From Microbacterium sp. SORGH_AS_0428 (GTDB taxonomy: Bacteria > Actinomycetota > Actinomycetes > Actinomycetales > Microbacteriaceae): 64,000 nucleotides of DNA. The DNA is taken from the NCBI RefSeq assembly GCF_031453615.1, contig NZ_JAVIZT010000001.1, positions 2,232,001 to 2,296,000 of the forward strand. The letters run 5' to 3'. The notes under the pieces were generated by a model. The model saw only the letters and a list, made by a program, of their open reading frames with translations. It did not search any database and was not told where the DNA came from. Positions 1-9,621 of the stretch are shown here, in pieces; position 1 is the stretch's first letter, and every line of letters begins with the position of its first letter. A program made the position numbers and the translations under genes.

Positions 1-243
1 AAAGACGACGTGAGCCTCGGCAGCGGGCGCACCTCCGTCTGGCTGCACCCGAACGCCAACGTGCAGTTCAAGTTCTTCGGCACGCGCGAGCCCGCTCTGA
101 ACCGGGCGTGGCTGGAAGCCTTGGCGTACACGGCGAACGGACCGACGGGACTCTACGTCGTTCCGGAACCGGCCCCGAACGAGTCGCCGGTGACGACGCT
201 CCACGGATCATCGCAGCGTTTCGATCTCGTACCGGCGGACTGA
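1..243 (+). CDS. DUF7882 family small protein, 5' end missing
   Basis: The reading frame is open from base 1 to a TGA at 241-243, so the N-terminus lies outside the window. The 80 visible residues contain the family signature: a TSVWLHP stretch, FKFFG, then LNRAWLEAL and a C-terminal LYVVPEP. It is clearly related to the two DUF7882 genes at 51644-51970 and 52044-52358. Members are about 100 aa and are sometimes misnamed ATP-dependent DNA ligase in databases; nothing here supports ligase activity. Function is unknown. A perfect inverted repeat follows the stop. Confidence 0.8.
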   Translation, partial: KDDVSLGSGRTSVWLHPNANVQFKFFGTREPALNRAWLEALAYTANGPTGLYVVPEPAPNESPVTTLHGSSQRFDLVPAD

Positions 244-250
244 ACCTTCG

Positions 251-291
251 GGTGCAGCTGAGGCGCGCACGGTGCGCGCCTCAGCTGCACC
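251..291. terminator. Perfect 20-bp inverted repeat between convergent genes
   Basis: Arms 251-270 and 272-291 are exact reverse complements with a single central base. It lies between the stop of the DUF7882 gene (243) and the stop of the MaoC gene (301, minus strand), so it can terminate transcription from both sides. There is no strong T tract, as is common for actinobacterial hairpins. Confidence 0.75.
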
Positions 292-300
292 GCGGTGCTC

Positions 301-786
301 TCACGAGTCGGCGAGGGTCAGCAGGTAGGTGTGCGCTCCGTCGAGCACGAGCTCGCCACGCTGGTTGTGGACGGTGGCGCGCGTCGTGACCTGCCCCGCG
401 CCGTCGACCTCGGACAGATCAGTGATCTCCAGCTGCGGGTAGAGCGTGTCGCCCGCGTGCACCTCGCCCAGGAAGCGCGCGCTCACACTCGTGAACGCGA
501 TGAAGATGTCGCCGATGTAGTGCGGGAAGAGCGTCGCGCCGGGTGCGGTGAAGGCCAGGACCTGCAGGCCGTGAACCACCGGTGCGCTGTGTCCGTGCGC
601 TCGGGCGTACTCCTCGTCGTAGTGGATCGGGTGGTTGTCGGCCGACACCGCCTGAAACGCCGACGCGTGGGCATCGGTGAGCGTGCGGCTGGGGGCGCGG
701 AAGATGTCGCCGACCTCGAGCTGCTCGAAGGTCTTGGCGGGAACGATCAGGAAATCGGACGGGTCGAAGGCGGGCGTGCTGCTCAT
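301..786 (-). CDS. MaoC-like (R)-hydratase domain protein
   Basis: A 161-residue hot-dog fold protein. The hydratase motif is visible near residue 55: AVSADNHPIHYD, with the Asp and His expected to hydrate an enoyl thioester, followed by VVHGLQVLAF, the conserved second motif. Such stand-alone MaoC proteins act on enoyl-CoA or related thioesters. The start at 786 is chosen because a GGAG lies about 8 bases upstream; the frame stays open further upstream but gives low-complexity sequence there. No fatty-acid genes are adjacent, so the substrate is unknown. Confidence 0.85.
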   Translation of the reverse strand: MSSTPAFDPSDFLIVPAKTFEQLEVGDIFRAPSRTLTDAHASAFQAVSADNHPIHYDEEYARAHGHSAPVVHGLQVLAFTAPGATLFPHYIGDIFIAFTSVSARFLGEVHAGDTLYPQLEITDLSEVDGAGQVTTRATVHNQRGELVLDGAHTYLLTLADS

Positions 787-1198
787 GGCTGTCTCCGTTT
801 CGCGCGGTGTCCGCCGGCGGTGACGGCGGCCTCGCGGCGAGTCAAGCCGAGTTCCCGCATCCGGCCGCCGGACACCTGACGAGACTGCGCTCGACACGTC
901 TGGGCGGTTCGCGTGATCGTCGGCGACGTCAGCCCGCCCCGCGCTCGGTCTCGCGAGCCCTCCCGCATCCGCCACAGTTCTGCGCAGGTGCACCAGGCGA
1001 TGTCTGTGGCGGATGCGGCGAAGTGGCGCGGGTGCGCAGATGCAACGCAAGTCGGGCACGGGGGTGGGCGGGACTCATACACCCTCACCGAACGTGCGAG
1101 AAGGGCGACGCGCCGATAACCCCTCGCGCGCTACTGTCAATCGTTCCGTCGTGGGGACGGAAGCGTTCCGTTGTGGGGATGGAGAGATCGGAGGAGGG
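787..1198. other. 412-base intergenic region with a repeat element
   Basis: No convincing gene is present. At 963-977 and 1004-1018 there is a perfect 15-bp inverted repeat (CCGCATCCGCCACAG and its complement). The stretch 963 to about 1054 also resembles, in opposite orientation, the intergenic segment 55293-55388, so this looks like a dispersed intergenic repeat. The promoters of the MaoC gene (minus) and the sensor kinase (plus) must lie here, but none can be assigned with confidence. Confidence 0.6.
963..1054. repeat. Dispersed intergenic repeat, copy 1
   Basis: It starts with the 15-bp inverted repeat at 963-977/1004-1018 and continues with a segment reading GAAGTGGCGC, then GTGCGCAGATGC and AACGCAAGTCGG. 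The complement of 55293-55388 carries matching blocks in the same order (CCGCATCCGCCACA, TTCTGCGCA, GAAGTGGCGC, GACGCAACTCGG). A non-coding repeat family is the simplest explanation. Confidence 0.55.
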
Positions 1199-2848
1199 GT
1201 GGCTTCCGATAGCACTTCGGCATGGCGTGCGAGGCTGTTTCTCTTCGCGCAGACCCAATCGGCGATTCTGGCGACGTTCGTTCTCCTCGCCGTCGTCACG
1301 GCGATTCTGGGGGTCATGCCCGAGCAGCCGCTGCTGACGATCATCGGCTACCTGCTGGTCGCCGCCGCGACCGTCATCTCGCTTGCGCTGCCGTTCGAGC
1401 GGTGGCCCTTCTCCCGGCAGTCGGCGATCGCCGGAGCGGATCTCGTGGCCGCCATCCTGCTGGCGCTGTCCATGTACAACGACGTCCGCGCGATCGCCGC
1501 GCTCGCCGCCTTCCCCGCCGTGTGGCTCGCGACCATCGGCGGCAGGCGGGGAGCTGCTGCGGCGCTCGTGGGCGTCTACGTCGCGATCCTCGCGCCGCCG
1601 CTGCTCACGCGGGTGCCTCTCACCCCGGCCAACTGGGCGAGTGTGCTCCTCTTCGCCATCGTCATGCCGGTCTTCGTCGTCGTCGCCCGCATGCTCGTGG
1701 AGACGAATCGGAACTTTCAGGCGCTCCTGAGCGACGCGCGCGAACGCGAGAGCGTGAGCGGGAAGCAGATCGAGCGCCTCGGTGCGGTTCTGCGCAGCTA
1801 TGCCGAGACGGCAGACATCGGCGTCGTCGTGCTGGACGAGAACAAGCGCGCCCTGATCACGAACCGCCGGTCGCGCGCGTTCGCCGAGCTCGCGGAGCTG
1901 AATCCGTCGACGGGTGTCTGCGCGCACATGTACGCCGCCGATCGTGTGACCCCCGTTCCCGCCGCCGAGCAGGCGCTTCAGCGGGCGATCCGCGGGGAGG
2001 CCGTCGAAGGGGAGCTGTTGTGGATCGGCCCACCCGGCAACCAGGTCGCCCTGATCTCCACGGCTCTGCGCCTGAAGGCCACGGACGGGTCGAGCCTGGG
2101 GACGATGATCGTCGCCCAGGACATCACCGACCAACTGCGCCGCGGGCGCGAGAGGGAAGACGCCCTGGCCACCCTGTCGCACGAACTCCGCGCTCCTCTG
2201 AATGCGATCATCGGATACGCGGATCTCCTCCTGTCCGAACCGCTGCCGATGCAGTCGCGGGCGCACGTCGATGTCATCGCCCGTAATGCCGACCGGCTGC
2301 TCGCGCTGTCGAACCGTTTTCTCGACGGCCTCCATTCGTCGGCGCGCCTGGAGATGATGGATATCCCGCTGCGCTCGGTCGTGGATGAGGTCGTCGACCC
2401 GTGTGCGCTGCCCGAGCTCGCGTCGCGCACGGTCACGGTGGAGGTGGAGACGGATGCGGCCGTGCGGTCGGATCGCGCGGCGTTGGTAGCCATCCTCGGC
2501 AATCTCGTCTCGAATGCGGTCAAGTACTCGCACGAGGGCGACGAGGTGCGCGTCGTCGCCTCCGAAGACCAGGAGGGTGTCTGGTTCACCGTCGCGAACA
2601 CCGGGTCGCATATCGACAGGAGGGATCTGGAGCGCATCTTCGACCGCTTCTACCGCACCTCCGCCGCACGCGAGAGCGCCGTGCCGGGAACGGGGATCGG
2701 GCTCGCGGTGAGTCGGACCCTCGCCGCCGCGCTCGGCGGCTCGCTCACGGCCGACGAGGTGGCGGAGGGGGCGTCCTTCACCCTTCGCCTGCCGGTCGGG
2801 GTGGCCGAGACCCAGCGGCCTCCGGAGGCGATGGAGGCGTCGGCGTAG
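1199..2848 (+). CDS. Orphan membrane sensor histidine kinase
   Basis: A 549-residue protein with a GTG start preceded by GGAGG at 1190-1194; longer in-frame extensions have no plausible start context. Residues roughly 15-175 hold five or six hydrophobic segments. A PAS-like region follows (about 195-300), then the HisKA H-box LSHELRAPLNAIIGY with the phospho-accepting His near residue 328, then a HATPase domain with an N-box (NLVSNAVKYS), FDRFYR, and the glycine-rich GTGIGLAVS. All motifs needed for autophosphorylation are present. No response regulator is encoded beside it, so the partner and signal are unknown. Confidence 0.9.
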   Translation: MASDSTSAWRARLFLFAQTQSAILATFVLLAVVTAILGVMPEQPLLTIIGYLLVAAATVISLALPFERWPFSRQSAIAGADLVAAILLALSMYNDVRAIAALAAFPAVWLATIGGRRGAAAALVGVYVAILAPPLLTRVPLTPANWASVLLFAIVMPVFVVVARMLVETNRNFQALLSDARERESVSGKQIERLGAVLRSYAETADIGVVVLDENKRALITNRRSRAFAELAELNPSTGVCAHMYAADRVTPVPAAEQALQRAIRGEAVEGELLWIGPPGNQVALISTALRLKATDGSSLGTMIVAQDITDQLRRGREREDALATLSHELRAPLNAIIGYADLLLSEPLPMQSRAHVDVIARNADRLLALSNRFLDGLHSSARLEMMDIPLRSVVDEVVDPCALPELASRTVTVEVETDAAVRSDRAALVAILGNLVSNAVKYSHEGDEVRVVASEDQEGVWFTVANTGSHIDRRDLERIFDRFYRTSAARESAVPGTGIGLAVSRTLAAALGGSLTADEVAEGASFTLRLPVGVAETQRPPEAMEASA

Positions 2849-2926
2849 CGTCATCGGAACGCTCGGCCGTTGCCGCCATGAGCGCGCAGCGCCGGGAATG
2901 CACGATGGTCGCGAACAGCATCCGCT

Positions 2927-3412
2927 TCACCGCTCCCGGTCGGCACGCACGTCGCCGACGCTGAAACAGTCGGCGCACGGTACGGCGAGCACATCGCCCG
3001 GGTGAAGGTCGCCGGGGAGGCGGACGCGCGTGCTCTCGCCGTCTACGCCGTGCAGATCCAGCGGGATCTCTCGCGCGTGGGAGACGCGGCCCAGCAGACG
3101 TGATTCGCTCCACATCGGCCGATGCAGATCGAAGCACGCGTCGAGACAGGCCCCGGTGGCGTCGACGCCCGTCACTGTCGAGACGACTACCGTCATCGTC
3201 TCGAGGGGTGACGCTGTCCCACCCGAGAACGGGATGACGGCGGCACCGGAGTAGACGCACGGCGTGGTGCAGATCTCGGCCAGTCGCAGCATCGACACCC
3301 CCGAGATGACGACATCGCGGGGGGATGCGTGGGTGCCGGCGGGCCAGGCGGTCTCCTCGAGCGGGGCGGGGAGACTCTGGCGGAGGGTGGGCAAGAGCGA
3401 CGTGAGTGTCAT
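2927..3412 (-). CDS. Hypothetical protein, 161 aa
   Basis: No family is recognised. The protein is soluble-looking, with no signal peptide or membrane segment, and has five or six scattered cysteines (for example CTTPC near 50 and CADC near 148). It runs tail-to-tail with the sensor kinase (78 bases between stops) and is divergent from the GH13 gene. Coding character is supported by consistent third-position GC and a sensible ATG start at 3412. Function cannot be inferred from context. Confidence 0.6.
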   Translation of the reverse strand: MTLTSLLPTLRQSLPAPLEETAWPAGTHASPRDVVISGVSMLRLAEICTTPCVYSGAAVIPFSGGTASPLETMTVVVSTVTGVDATGACLDACFDLHRPMWSESRLLGRVSHAREIPLDLHGVDGESTRVRLPGDLHPGDVLAVPCADCFSVGDVRADRER

Positions 3413-3545
3413 GTCCCCGGTCTACTCCGGGCGGGGGTGCCGATCGTCCGCGCAGACGGAATCCATGCGAGCGCGCATCCATAGTTGTTCTGCGCGATAC
3501 GCGCCAGTGCTCGTGGCGAGCGGACGGAATCTCTACCGTGGAGGA

Positions 3546-5846
3546 ATGGCGCGCGACGACCACCGGCCCGAAGATCTCTACACCGGCCCCATCGACCTGC
3601 CCAAGATGGCCGCGGAAGCGGGCGAGGGCGAGCTCGAGGCGCCCGAGATCAGCTACGACGAACAGCGGTATCCGGCGCGACCGCGGCGGCTCCGCCCGCG
3701 CGACCAGTTCCGAGGCGGGAGCGTGCGCCGCATCCGCACCGACCCGCGCACCGCCAACGGCACGAATCCGTCCTACGTCGAGTGGCTCGTGCGGCAGTCG
3801 ATGCTCAAGGACGCCGATGTCCTCGCGCGGCAGCTGTCCGGCCAGCCCGCGATGTGGCGCAACCCGTACGCCCGCCCCGACGCGCGCCGGGCGATCGCCA
3901 CGAGCGACGTATGGTTCACGGCCTATCCGATCTCCCTCATCACCCGCCCAGGGCAGTCCTTCCTCGCCGCCCTCGGTGACGAGGAGCTGTGGGCGGTCTT
4001 CGAGCGCATCGGGATCACGGCCATCCACACCGGGCCCGTCAAGCGCGCCGGCGGCATCGCGGGATGGGGAGAGACCCCGAGCGTCGACGGTCACTTCGAC
4101 CGCATCAGCACGGCGATCGACCCCGCCTTCGGAACCGAGGACGAGTTCCGCACGCTCTGCGACGTCGCCGACGCGTACGGCGGCAGCGTCATCGACGACA
4201 TCGTTCCCGGTCACACCGGCAAGGGGGCCGATTTCCGCCTGGCGGAGATGGGCTTCAAGGACTACCCGGGCATCTATCACATGGTCGAGATCCCGCGCGA
4301 GGACTGGTCGCTGCTGCCGGATGTGCCCGACGGCGTCGACAGCGTGAACCTCGATCCCGCGACCGAGCATGAGCTCGCCGAGCGTGGATACATCATCGGA
4401 GCCCTTCAGCGCGTGATCTTCTACACGCCGGGGGTGAAGGAGACGAACTGGAGCGCCACAGCACCTGTCATCGGCCCCGACGGCGCCACTCGACGCTGGG
4501 TCTATCTGCACTACTTCAAGCAGGGCCAGCCCTCGATCAACTGGCTGGATCCGACGTTCGCCGGGATGCGGCTGGTGATCGGCGACGCCCTGCACTCGCT
4601 CGGAGAGCTCGGCACGAGCGCGCTGCGCCTCGACGCCAACGGGTTCCTCGGCGTGGAGAAGAGCGCGGAGGGGCTGCCCGCATGGTCCGAGGGGCACCCG
4701 CTCTCGCACGCCGCGAACCACATCATCGCGGGCATGGTGCGAAAGGTCGGCGGCTTCACCTTCCAGGAGCTGAACCTGACGATCGAGGACATCCGCGACA
4801 CCGGAGCCGTCGGTGCGGACCTCTCGTACGACTTCATCGGGCGGCCCGGCTACCACCACGCGCTCGCCACGGGTCAGACCGAGTTCCTGCGGCTCGCTCT
4901 GACCTCGTCGCTCGAGCTGGGGGTCGCGCCGGTGCAACTGGTGCACGGGCTCCAGAATCACGACGAGCTCACCTACGAACTGGTGCACTGGGCGACCCGT
5001 CACGCCGATGATCTCTACCGATTCCGCGGACACGAGGTCTCGGGCGGTGAGCTCGCGGAACTCGTGCGCGCCGAACTCACCGAACACCTGACGGGCGGCG
5101 CGGACTACAACCGCGTCTTCACGCAGAACGGGATCGCCTGCACGACGGCGTCGCTGATCGCGGCGACGCAGGGCATCGAGCGTCTCGACGACGTCCGCGA
5201 CGAGCACGTGCCGGTCATCCGCGACGCCCACCTGCTCCTGTGCGCGTACAACGCCTGGCAACCCGGCGTCTTCGCCCTCTCCGGCTGGGATCTGGTCGGG
5301 ATGCTGACGGTCCCCGCCGACGAGGTCGCCGACCTCATCTCCGCCGGTGACACGCGCTGGATCGAACGGGGTGCGCACGACCTGCTCGACGCGGATCCCG
5401 CCGCCACGCGGTCGGCGGCGGGGATGCCGCGCGGCCGCGCGCTCTACGGCCCGTTGCCCGCCCAGCTCGACGACCCCGATTCGTTCGCGAGCCGCCTCGC
5501 CGGCATCCTCGATCTCCGCCGGGAGTCGGGCATCGCGACGGCGACCCAGGTGGACGTGCCGGAGGTGGCGCACGCGGCCATGCTCGTCCTCGTGCACCGT
5601 CTCGACAACGGGGATGCGGCCGCCGGCGCGCCGATGCAGGTGACCGTGCTGAACTTCTCCGGAGAGCCGATCGTCGGGACCGTGCGCTCCGAGCACCTCC
5701 TGCCGCAGAGCGACGTGACCGACGCCGCCACGGGGGAGGATGCGGGGCGCGTCGATGACCTGCAGAGCTTCTCGGTGTCGCTGCCGGCTTACGGCGCGCG
5801 GTTCCTGATGCTGCGCGCACCGGAGCCGGAGCCGGAGGCCGACTGA
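3546..5846 (+). CDS. treS: Divergent GH13 enzyme, probable trehalose synthase (maltose alpha-glucosyltransferase)
   Basis: A 766-residue (beta/alpha)8 GH13 protein. The catalytic triad is visible: nucleophile Asp363 in LRLDANGF, acid/base Glu408 in FQELNL, and Asp473 in QNHDEL; the region-I motif appears as [11 protein letters not shown]-terminal all-beta region of about 100 residues follows. Sequence around these motifs differs strongly from classical mycobacterial TreS, but the adjacent maltokinase supports maltose/trehalose interconversion. The start at 3546 fits a leaderless transcript (TACCGT at 3534-3539, six bases upstream); GGAGG only one base before ATG cannot act as a ribosome site. 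Another GH13 transglycosylase specificity remains possible. Confidence 0.75.
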   Translation: MARDDHRPEDLYTGPIDLPKMAAEAGEGELEAPEISYDEQRYPARPRRLRPRDQFRGGSVRRIRTDPRTANGTNPSYVEWLVRQSMLKDADVLARQLSGQPAMWRNPYARPDARRAIATSDVWFTAYPISLITRPGQSFLAALGDEELWAVFERIGITAIHTGPVKRAGGIAGWGETPSVDGHFDRISTAIDPAFGTEDEFRTLCDVADAYGGSVIDDIVPGHTGKGADFRLAEMGFKDYPGIYHMVEIPREDWSLLPDVPDGVDSVNLDPATEHELAERGYIIGALQRVIFYTPGVKETNWSATAPVIGPDGATRRWVYLHYFKQGQPSINWLDPTFAGMRLVIGDALHSLGELGTSALRLDANGFLGVEKSAEGLPAWSEGHPLSHAANHIIAGMVRKVGGFTFQELNLTIEDIRDTGAVGADLSYDFIGRPGYHHALATGQTEFLRLALTSSLELGVAPVQLVHGLQNHDELTYELVHWATRHADDLYRFRGHEVSGGELAELVRAELTEHLTGGADYNRVFTQNGIACTTASLIAATQGIERLDDVRDEHVPVIRDAHLLLCAYNAWQPGVFALSGWDLVGMLTVPADEVADLISAGDTRWIERGAHDLLDADPAATRSAAGMPRGRALYGPLPAQLDDPDSFASRLAGILDLRRESGIATATQVDVPEVAHAAMLVLVHRLDNGDAAAGAPMQVTVLNFSGEPIVGTVRSEHLLPQSDVTDAATGEDAGRVDDLQSFSVSLPAYGARFLMLRAPEPEPEAD

Positions 5847-5847
5847 A

Positions 5848-7101
5848 TCAGCCGGCCAGCGCCTGGTCGATACCGGCGAGCGGAACGGGCAGCCAATCCG
5901 GGCGGTTGCGCGCCTCGTAGATCGATTCGTAGACCGCTTTGTCGAGCACGAGGGCACGCAGCAGGACAGGATCCAGCGCCACCGCACCCGGAGCGTTCGC
6001 ATACGCATCGAGGAACGCGCCGCGGCACGCCGCGGACCACGCCGCAGCGTCGGGTGCCTCGCCGACGGCTCCTGCGTAGTCGAAGGAGCGCAACATGCCC
6101 GCGACGTCGCGCGGCGGGAGATCGGGGATCGCCCGCTCCGTCATCGGACGCAGCGGCTCTCCCTCGAAGTCGACGAGTCGCCAGCCGCCGTGCGGGACGG
6201 CGAGCACCTGGCCGAGATGCAGGTCCCCGTGGATGCGCTGCAGGAGAGGCCATGGCCGCTCGAGAGCGGAGCGGTAGACCTCCTCGATCGCCGCGAGACG
6301 ATCGGCGACGGCCGGGACCTCCGCCGCCGCGATCCGGAGTCGACGCCGCCAGGCGATGCCCATGGCCGCGACCGCAGCCGGGTCGGGAGCGGATGCGCCG
6401 AGGGTCGCACCGAGAGCGCCGTGCACCCCGGCGACCGCCGTCCCCAGGTCGCGAGCGGCCTCGGTGAAGTCTCGTCCCTCACGCGCCGCCTCCAGAGCCA
6501 CCGACCAGCCGTCGCGCACGCCGCGGAGGAACTCCTGCGCGAAGGCGAGCGTGCCACGAGCCACTCCGGATTCGCGCCCCACGTCCGGCCACTCGGCATC
6601 CAGGCTGCCGTAGAACCGGGGGACGTACGGCGACCCGGCGGCGCTCAGCACCCGCTGCACGGTGACGTCGGGGTTCTCCCCGTGGTGGAGGGTGCGGAAG
6701 AGCTTCATGATGATGGACGGTCGGCCGTCCTCTTCGAAGATGATCGACGTGTTGGACTGCTCGACGGCCAGCACCCGCGACCCTGTGACGCGACTCACGT
6801 CGACGCCCATGGCTTCGAGGGTGCCGATCGCGAACGCACTCTGGCGCGCCGCATCCACGAGGAGCCCGTCGACCGTCCGGCCGATCACATCGTCGCCCTC
6901 GGTCGCGTGCGAGACGACGCCGACGGGTACGTGGTACAGCGCCGGGAGCGTGCCGGCGTCGTCCATCAGCAGGTAGCGGGTGGCGGCCGGGGCGGGTTGG
7001 GCATCGAGCACGCGGAAGCGCGGCTCATGGCTCTTTCCGGCATACCACCGCTGCTGCGCCACCCAGGTGCCGACTTCATCCGTGATGTCCACGTTGTCCA
7101 C
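5848..7101 (-). CDS. mak: Maltokinase (maltose 1-phosphate forming)
   Basis: A 417-residue kinase of the aminoglycoside-phosphotransferase-like fold. The N-terminal cap has QRWYAGKS, the nucleotide region carries EQSNTSIIFE and IMKLFRTL, and the catalytic loop is QRIHGDLHLGQVL with the metal-binding LVDFEGEP downstream; these are characteristic of maltokinases. It would phosphorylate maltose with ATP to give maltose 1-phosphate for GlgE-type glucan synthesis or storage metabolism. Its stop is one base from the stop of the convergent GH13 gene, an unusual arrangement because the two genes are more often in one operon or fused. Confidence 0.88.
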   Translation of the reverse strand: MDNVDITDEVGTWVAQQRWYAGKSHEPRFRVLDAQPAPAATRYLLMDDAGTLPALYHVPVGVVSHATEGDDVIGRTVDGLLVDAARQSAFAIGTLEAMGVDVSRVTGSRVLAVEQSNTSIIFEEDGRPSIIMKLFRTLHHGENPDVTVQRVLSAAGSPYVPRFYGSLDAEWPDVGRESGVARGTLAFAQEFLRGVRDGWSVALEAAREGRDFTEAARDLGTAVAGVHGALGATLGASAPDPAAVAAMGIAWRRRLRIAAAEVPAVADRLAAIEEVYRSALERPWPLLQRIHGDLHLGQVLAVPHGGWRLVDFEGEPLRPMTERAIPDLPPRDVAGMLRSFDYAGAVGEAPDAAAWSAACRGAFLDAYANAPGAVALDPVLLRALVLDKAVYESIYEARNRPDWLPVPLAGIDQALAG

Positions 7102-7169
7102 CCTGGTGGCTGGCCGCCCCTCGAGAAAAGGGCTGGACGCGCGCGGCCCTCAGGGCTTACGCGAGCCGT

Positions 7170-8366
7170 TCACTCCGCGGCCTGCGCCACCCGGATGTTG
7201 ACGTTCTCGGCAGAGAGGACCTCGCGGACGACGAGCATGGCGGCGCCGAGGACCGCTGCGCGCTCGGCGGTGGGCGACTGAACGATCGCGAGGTGCTGGG
7301 TCGCAAGCGGTATGGAGCGCCGGTAGACCACCTCGCGCACGCCGGCCAGGAGGTGCTCCCCGGCGCGGGCGATGCTTCCGCCGAGCACGATGACGGAGGG
7401 GTTCAGCAGGTTGACGACCGTCGAGAGAACCTCGCCGACGTCGCGTCCGGCCTGACGCAGGGCATCGATGGCGGCCGCGTTGCCGGAGCGGACGAGCTCG
7501 ATCACGTCCTGGCTCGTGTCGGCCGCGACCCCCTGGGAGCGCAGCGTGGCGGCGATCGCGCTGCCACTGGCGAGATCCTCGAGGTCGAGCTCCTCGGAGC
7601 GGCGGCCGCGGGATGTCGTCGTGTGGGGCACGCGCACGTGGCCCATGTCGCCGGCGGATCCCTGGGCGCCGCGCTGGAGGCGTCCCCCCGCGATGATCCC
7701 GGCGCCGATGCCCGTGGCGACCTTCACGAAGATGAGGTCGGTCGTCTCCGGGAAGCTCGCCGCCTGCTCGCCGAGAGCCAGGAGGTTGACGTCGTTGTCG
7801 ACGAAGACGGGCACATCGAACGTGCGTCGCATGTACGAGGGGATGTCGAACCGGTCCCAGCCGGGCATGATCGGCGGGTTGTACGGGCGACCGCTCGAGT
7901 GCTCGACCGGACCCGGGACGCCGATCCCGACGCCAGCCAGAGGGATGGCGGCGAGAGTCGCATCCTGCAACAGTGCTGTGCCTTGCTCGGCGACGTGGTC
8001 GAGAACGGTGACGGGTCCACTGGCGATGTCCATGGGATGCGTGACCGAAGCGAGGATCCGACCGCTCAGATCGGAGACGGCGATCGTGGCGTGGGAGGCT
8101 CCCAGATCGACCGCGAGCACGAGACCCGCGCGCGGGTTGAACGCGACGCGAGAGGGGGGTCGCCCGCCCGTCGACGCCGCCTCTCCGGCGGGAGAGACCA
8201 GGCCCGAGGCCAGCAGGGCGTCCACGCGCGACGACACGGTCGAGCGGGCGAGGCCCGTGAGATGGACCAGGTCTGCTTTGGTGCGCGCGTGACCGTCCAG
8301 AAGAAGCTGGAAGATGTCGCCGGCACCGGCGGGAGCGCTCCCCAGGGCTCTGCCCGCGTCCGTCAT
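7170..8366 (-). CDS. ROK family transcriptional regulator without the zinc-site cysteines
   Basis: 398 residues. The N-terminus is a winged helix-turn-helix (DIFQLLLDGHARTKADL onward), followed by a ROK sugar-kinase-like fold: VDLGASHATIAV, GVGIGVPGPVE, DNDVNLLALGE, and VATGIGAGIIAGG. The CxCGxxGC zinc motif that normally follows GHx in ROK proteins is absent; the segment reads GHVRVPHTTTSRGRR. The ATG at 8366 is preferred over an upstream in-frame ATG; TTTACT sits six bases upstream. It is divergent from the sugar isomerase-like gene and probably controls it or the importer beyond. Confidence 0.85.
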   Translation of the reverse strand: MTDAGRALGSAPAGAGDIFQLLLDGHARTKADLVHLTGLARSTVSSRVDALLASGLVSPAGEAASTGGRPPSRVAFNPRAGLVLAVDLGASHATIAVSDLSGRILASVTHPMDIASGPVTVLDHVAEQGTALLQDATLAAIPLAGVGIGVPGPVEHSSGRPYNPPIMPGWDRFDIPSYMRRTFDVPVFVDNDVNLLALGEQAASFPETTDLIFVKVATGIGAGIIAGGRLQRGAQGSAGDMGHVRVPHTTTSRGRRSEELDLEDLASGSAIAATLRSQGVAADTSQDVIELVRSGNAAAIDALRQAGRDVGEVLSTVVNLLNPSVIVLGGSIARAGEHLLAGVREVVYRRSIPLATQHLAIVQSPTAERAAVLGAAMLVVREVLSAENVNIRVAQAAE

Positions 8367-8476
8367 AGGGGTAGTAAACCACACGTGTTCTGCTCCACCT
8401 TCTCCGTGATTGGTCGGGTGGATGGGCGACTTGTGACAGGATGCCGACAGAAGCCGGACACCGGAGGAGAGAGCCG

Positions 8477-9484
8477 ATGAGCACGCATCCCGTCACTTTG
8501 TTCACGGGTCAGTGGGCGGATCTCCCGCTCGAGGAGGTCGCGCGCCTCGCCGCTTCCTGGGGGTATGACGGGTTGGAGATCGCGGCGTCGGGTGATCATC
8601 TGGATCTGCGTCGTGCGGATGAGGATGATGCGTATGTCGCGTCGCGGCGGGAGGTGCTTGATCGTTACGGGTTGCAGGTGTTCGCGATCTCGAATCACCT
8701 CGCGGGTCAGGCGGTGTGCGATGCGCCGATCGATTTCCGGCATGAGGCGATCTTGCGCGAGTACGTGTGGGGTGATGGTGATGCGGAGGGGGTGCGTCGG
8801 CGGGCGGCGGAGGATATGACGCGGGCGGCGCGGGTGGCGCGCAAGCTCGGTGTGGACACGGTGGTGGGTTTCACGGGGTCGTCGATCTGGCCGTATGTGG
8901 CGATGTTCCCTCCGGTTCCCGCGTCCGTGATCGAGGCGGGTTTCGAGGATTTCGCGGCGCGGTGGAATCCGATCCTGGACGTGTTCGACGCGGAGGGGGT
9001 CCGTTTCGCGCACGAGGTGCATCCGGGGGAGATCGCGTACGACTATTGGAGTTCCGTGCGGGCGCTGGAGGCGATCGATCACCGGGGGGCGTTCGGGTTC
9101 AACTGGGATCCGTCGCACATGATGTGGCAGAACATCGATCCGGTCGGGTTCATCTGGGACTTCCAGGACCGGATCTATCACGTGGACTGCAAGGACACCA
9201 GGATGCGGCCGCGTAACGGGCGTGCGGGGGTGTTGGGTTCGCACCTGCCGTGGGGGGATCCTCGCCGGGGGTGGGACTTCGTGTCCACCGGTCACGGTGA
9301 CGTTCCCTGGGAGGACTCCTTCCGCGCGCTCGAGGCCATCGGCTACACCGGGCCGATCTCGATCGAATGGGAAGACGCCGGCATGGACCGCCTCCACGGC
9401 GCCGCCCAGGCCGTCGGCTTCGTTCGGAGCCTGCTCTGGCCCACACCCACCGCCTCCTTCGACGACGCCTTCCGCAACCAGTAG
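8477..9484 (+). CDS. Sugar phosphate isomerase/epimerase-like TIM-barrel protein
   Basis: 335 residues of the AP-endonuclease-2-like TIM barrel family. Likely metal ligands are in [22 protein letters not shown] and the C-terminal SIEWEDAG. The family includes sugar isomerases, epimerases and inosose-type dehydratases, so the reaction cannot be fixed. A good ribosome site (GGAGGAGA) precedes ATG 8477. Codon use is odd: from about 8555 to 9300 codons end in G or T (GCG, GTG, GAT, CGT), unlike the flanking C-ending style of the gene's own two ends and its neighbours. It sits between a ROK regulator and a monosaccharide importer. Confidence 0.85.
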   Translation: MSTHPVTLFTGQWADLPLEEVARLAASWGYDGLEIAASGDHLDLRRADEDDAYVASRREVLDRYGLQVFAISNHLAGQAVCDAPIDFRHEAILREYVWGDGDAEGVRRRAAEDMTRAARVARKLGVDTVVGFTGSSIWPYVAMFPPVPASVIEAGFEDFAARWNPILDVFDAEGVRFAHEVHPGEIAYDYWSSVRALEAIDHRGAFGFNWDPSHMMWQNIDPVGFIWDFQDRIYHVDCKDTRMRPRNGRAGVLGSHLPWGDPRRGWDFVSTGHGDVPWEDSFRALEAIGYTGPISIEWEDAGMDRLHGAAQAVGFVRSLLWPTPTASFDDAFRNQ

Positions 9485-9509
9485 CCGGTAGCTGCGACGC
9501 GCCCATTGC

Positions 9510-9577
9510 CGAGCGAGCACCCGTTCGTCGAGTGAGCACAACATCGGATGCTCGCTCGATGAAGGGGCGCTCACTCG
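9510..9577. terminator. Long imperfect inverted repeat after the isomerase gene
   Basis: Arms 9510-9538 and 9549-9577 pair at 24 of 29 positions, plus two G-T wobbles, around a 10-base loop. Each arm contains GAGCGAGCA/GAGTGAGCA-type words. It may act as a terminator; its size and variant bases also resemble a REP-like intergenic element. Confidence 0.55.
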
Positions 9578-9621
9578 CGCGTGCGTGCTCTTCACCCGCG
9601 GTGGAAGGGATCGCTCCCAAC

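Noticed and set aside
1013..1198. Upstream extension of the sensor kinase to base 1013
   Set aside because: The extension runs through the inverted-repeat element, has no hydrophobic or conserved sequence and lacks a ribosome site; GTG 1199 has GGAGG.
1085..2854. 589-codon minus-strand frame opposite the sensor kinase
   Set aside because: Low-complexity Arg/Asp/His-rich shadow; the plus strand carries all histidine kinase motifs.
2778..6008. Long minus-strand open frame of over 1000 codons opposite the GH13 gene
   Set aside because: It is the antisense shadow of a GC-rich gene; composition is Arg/His/Gln-rich with no domain, while the plus frame holds a complete GH13 catalytic triad.
8477..9484. 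Odd codon use taken as a recently inserted mobile gene
   Set aside because: No IS, integrase, direct repeats or attachment site is seen, and both ends of the gene match native codon style; an internal mosaic fits better.
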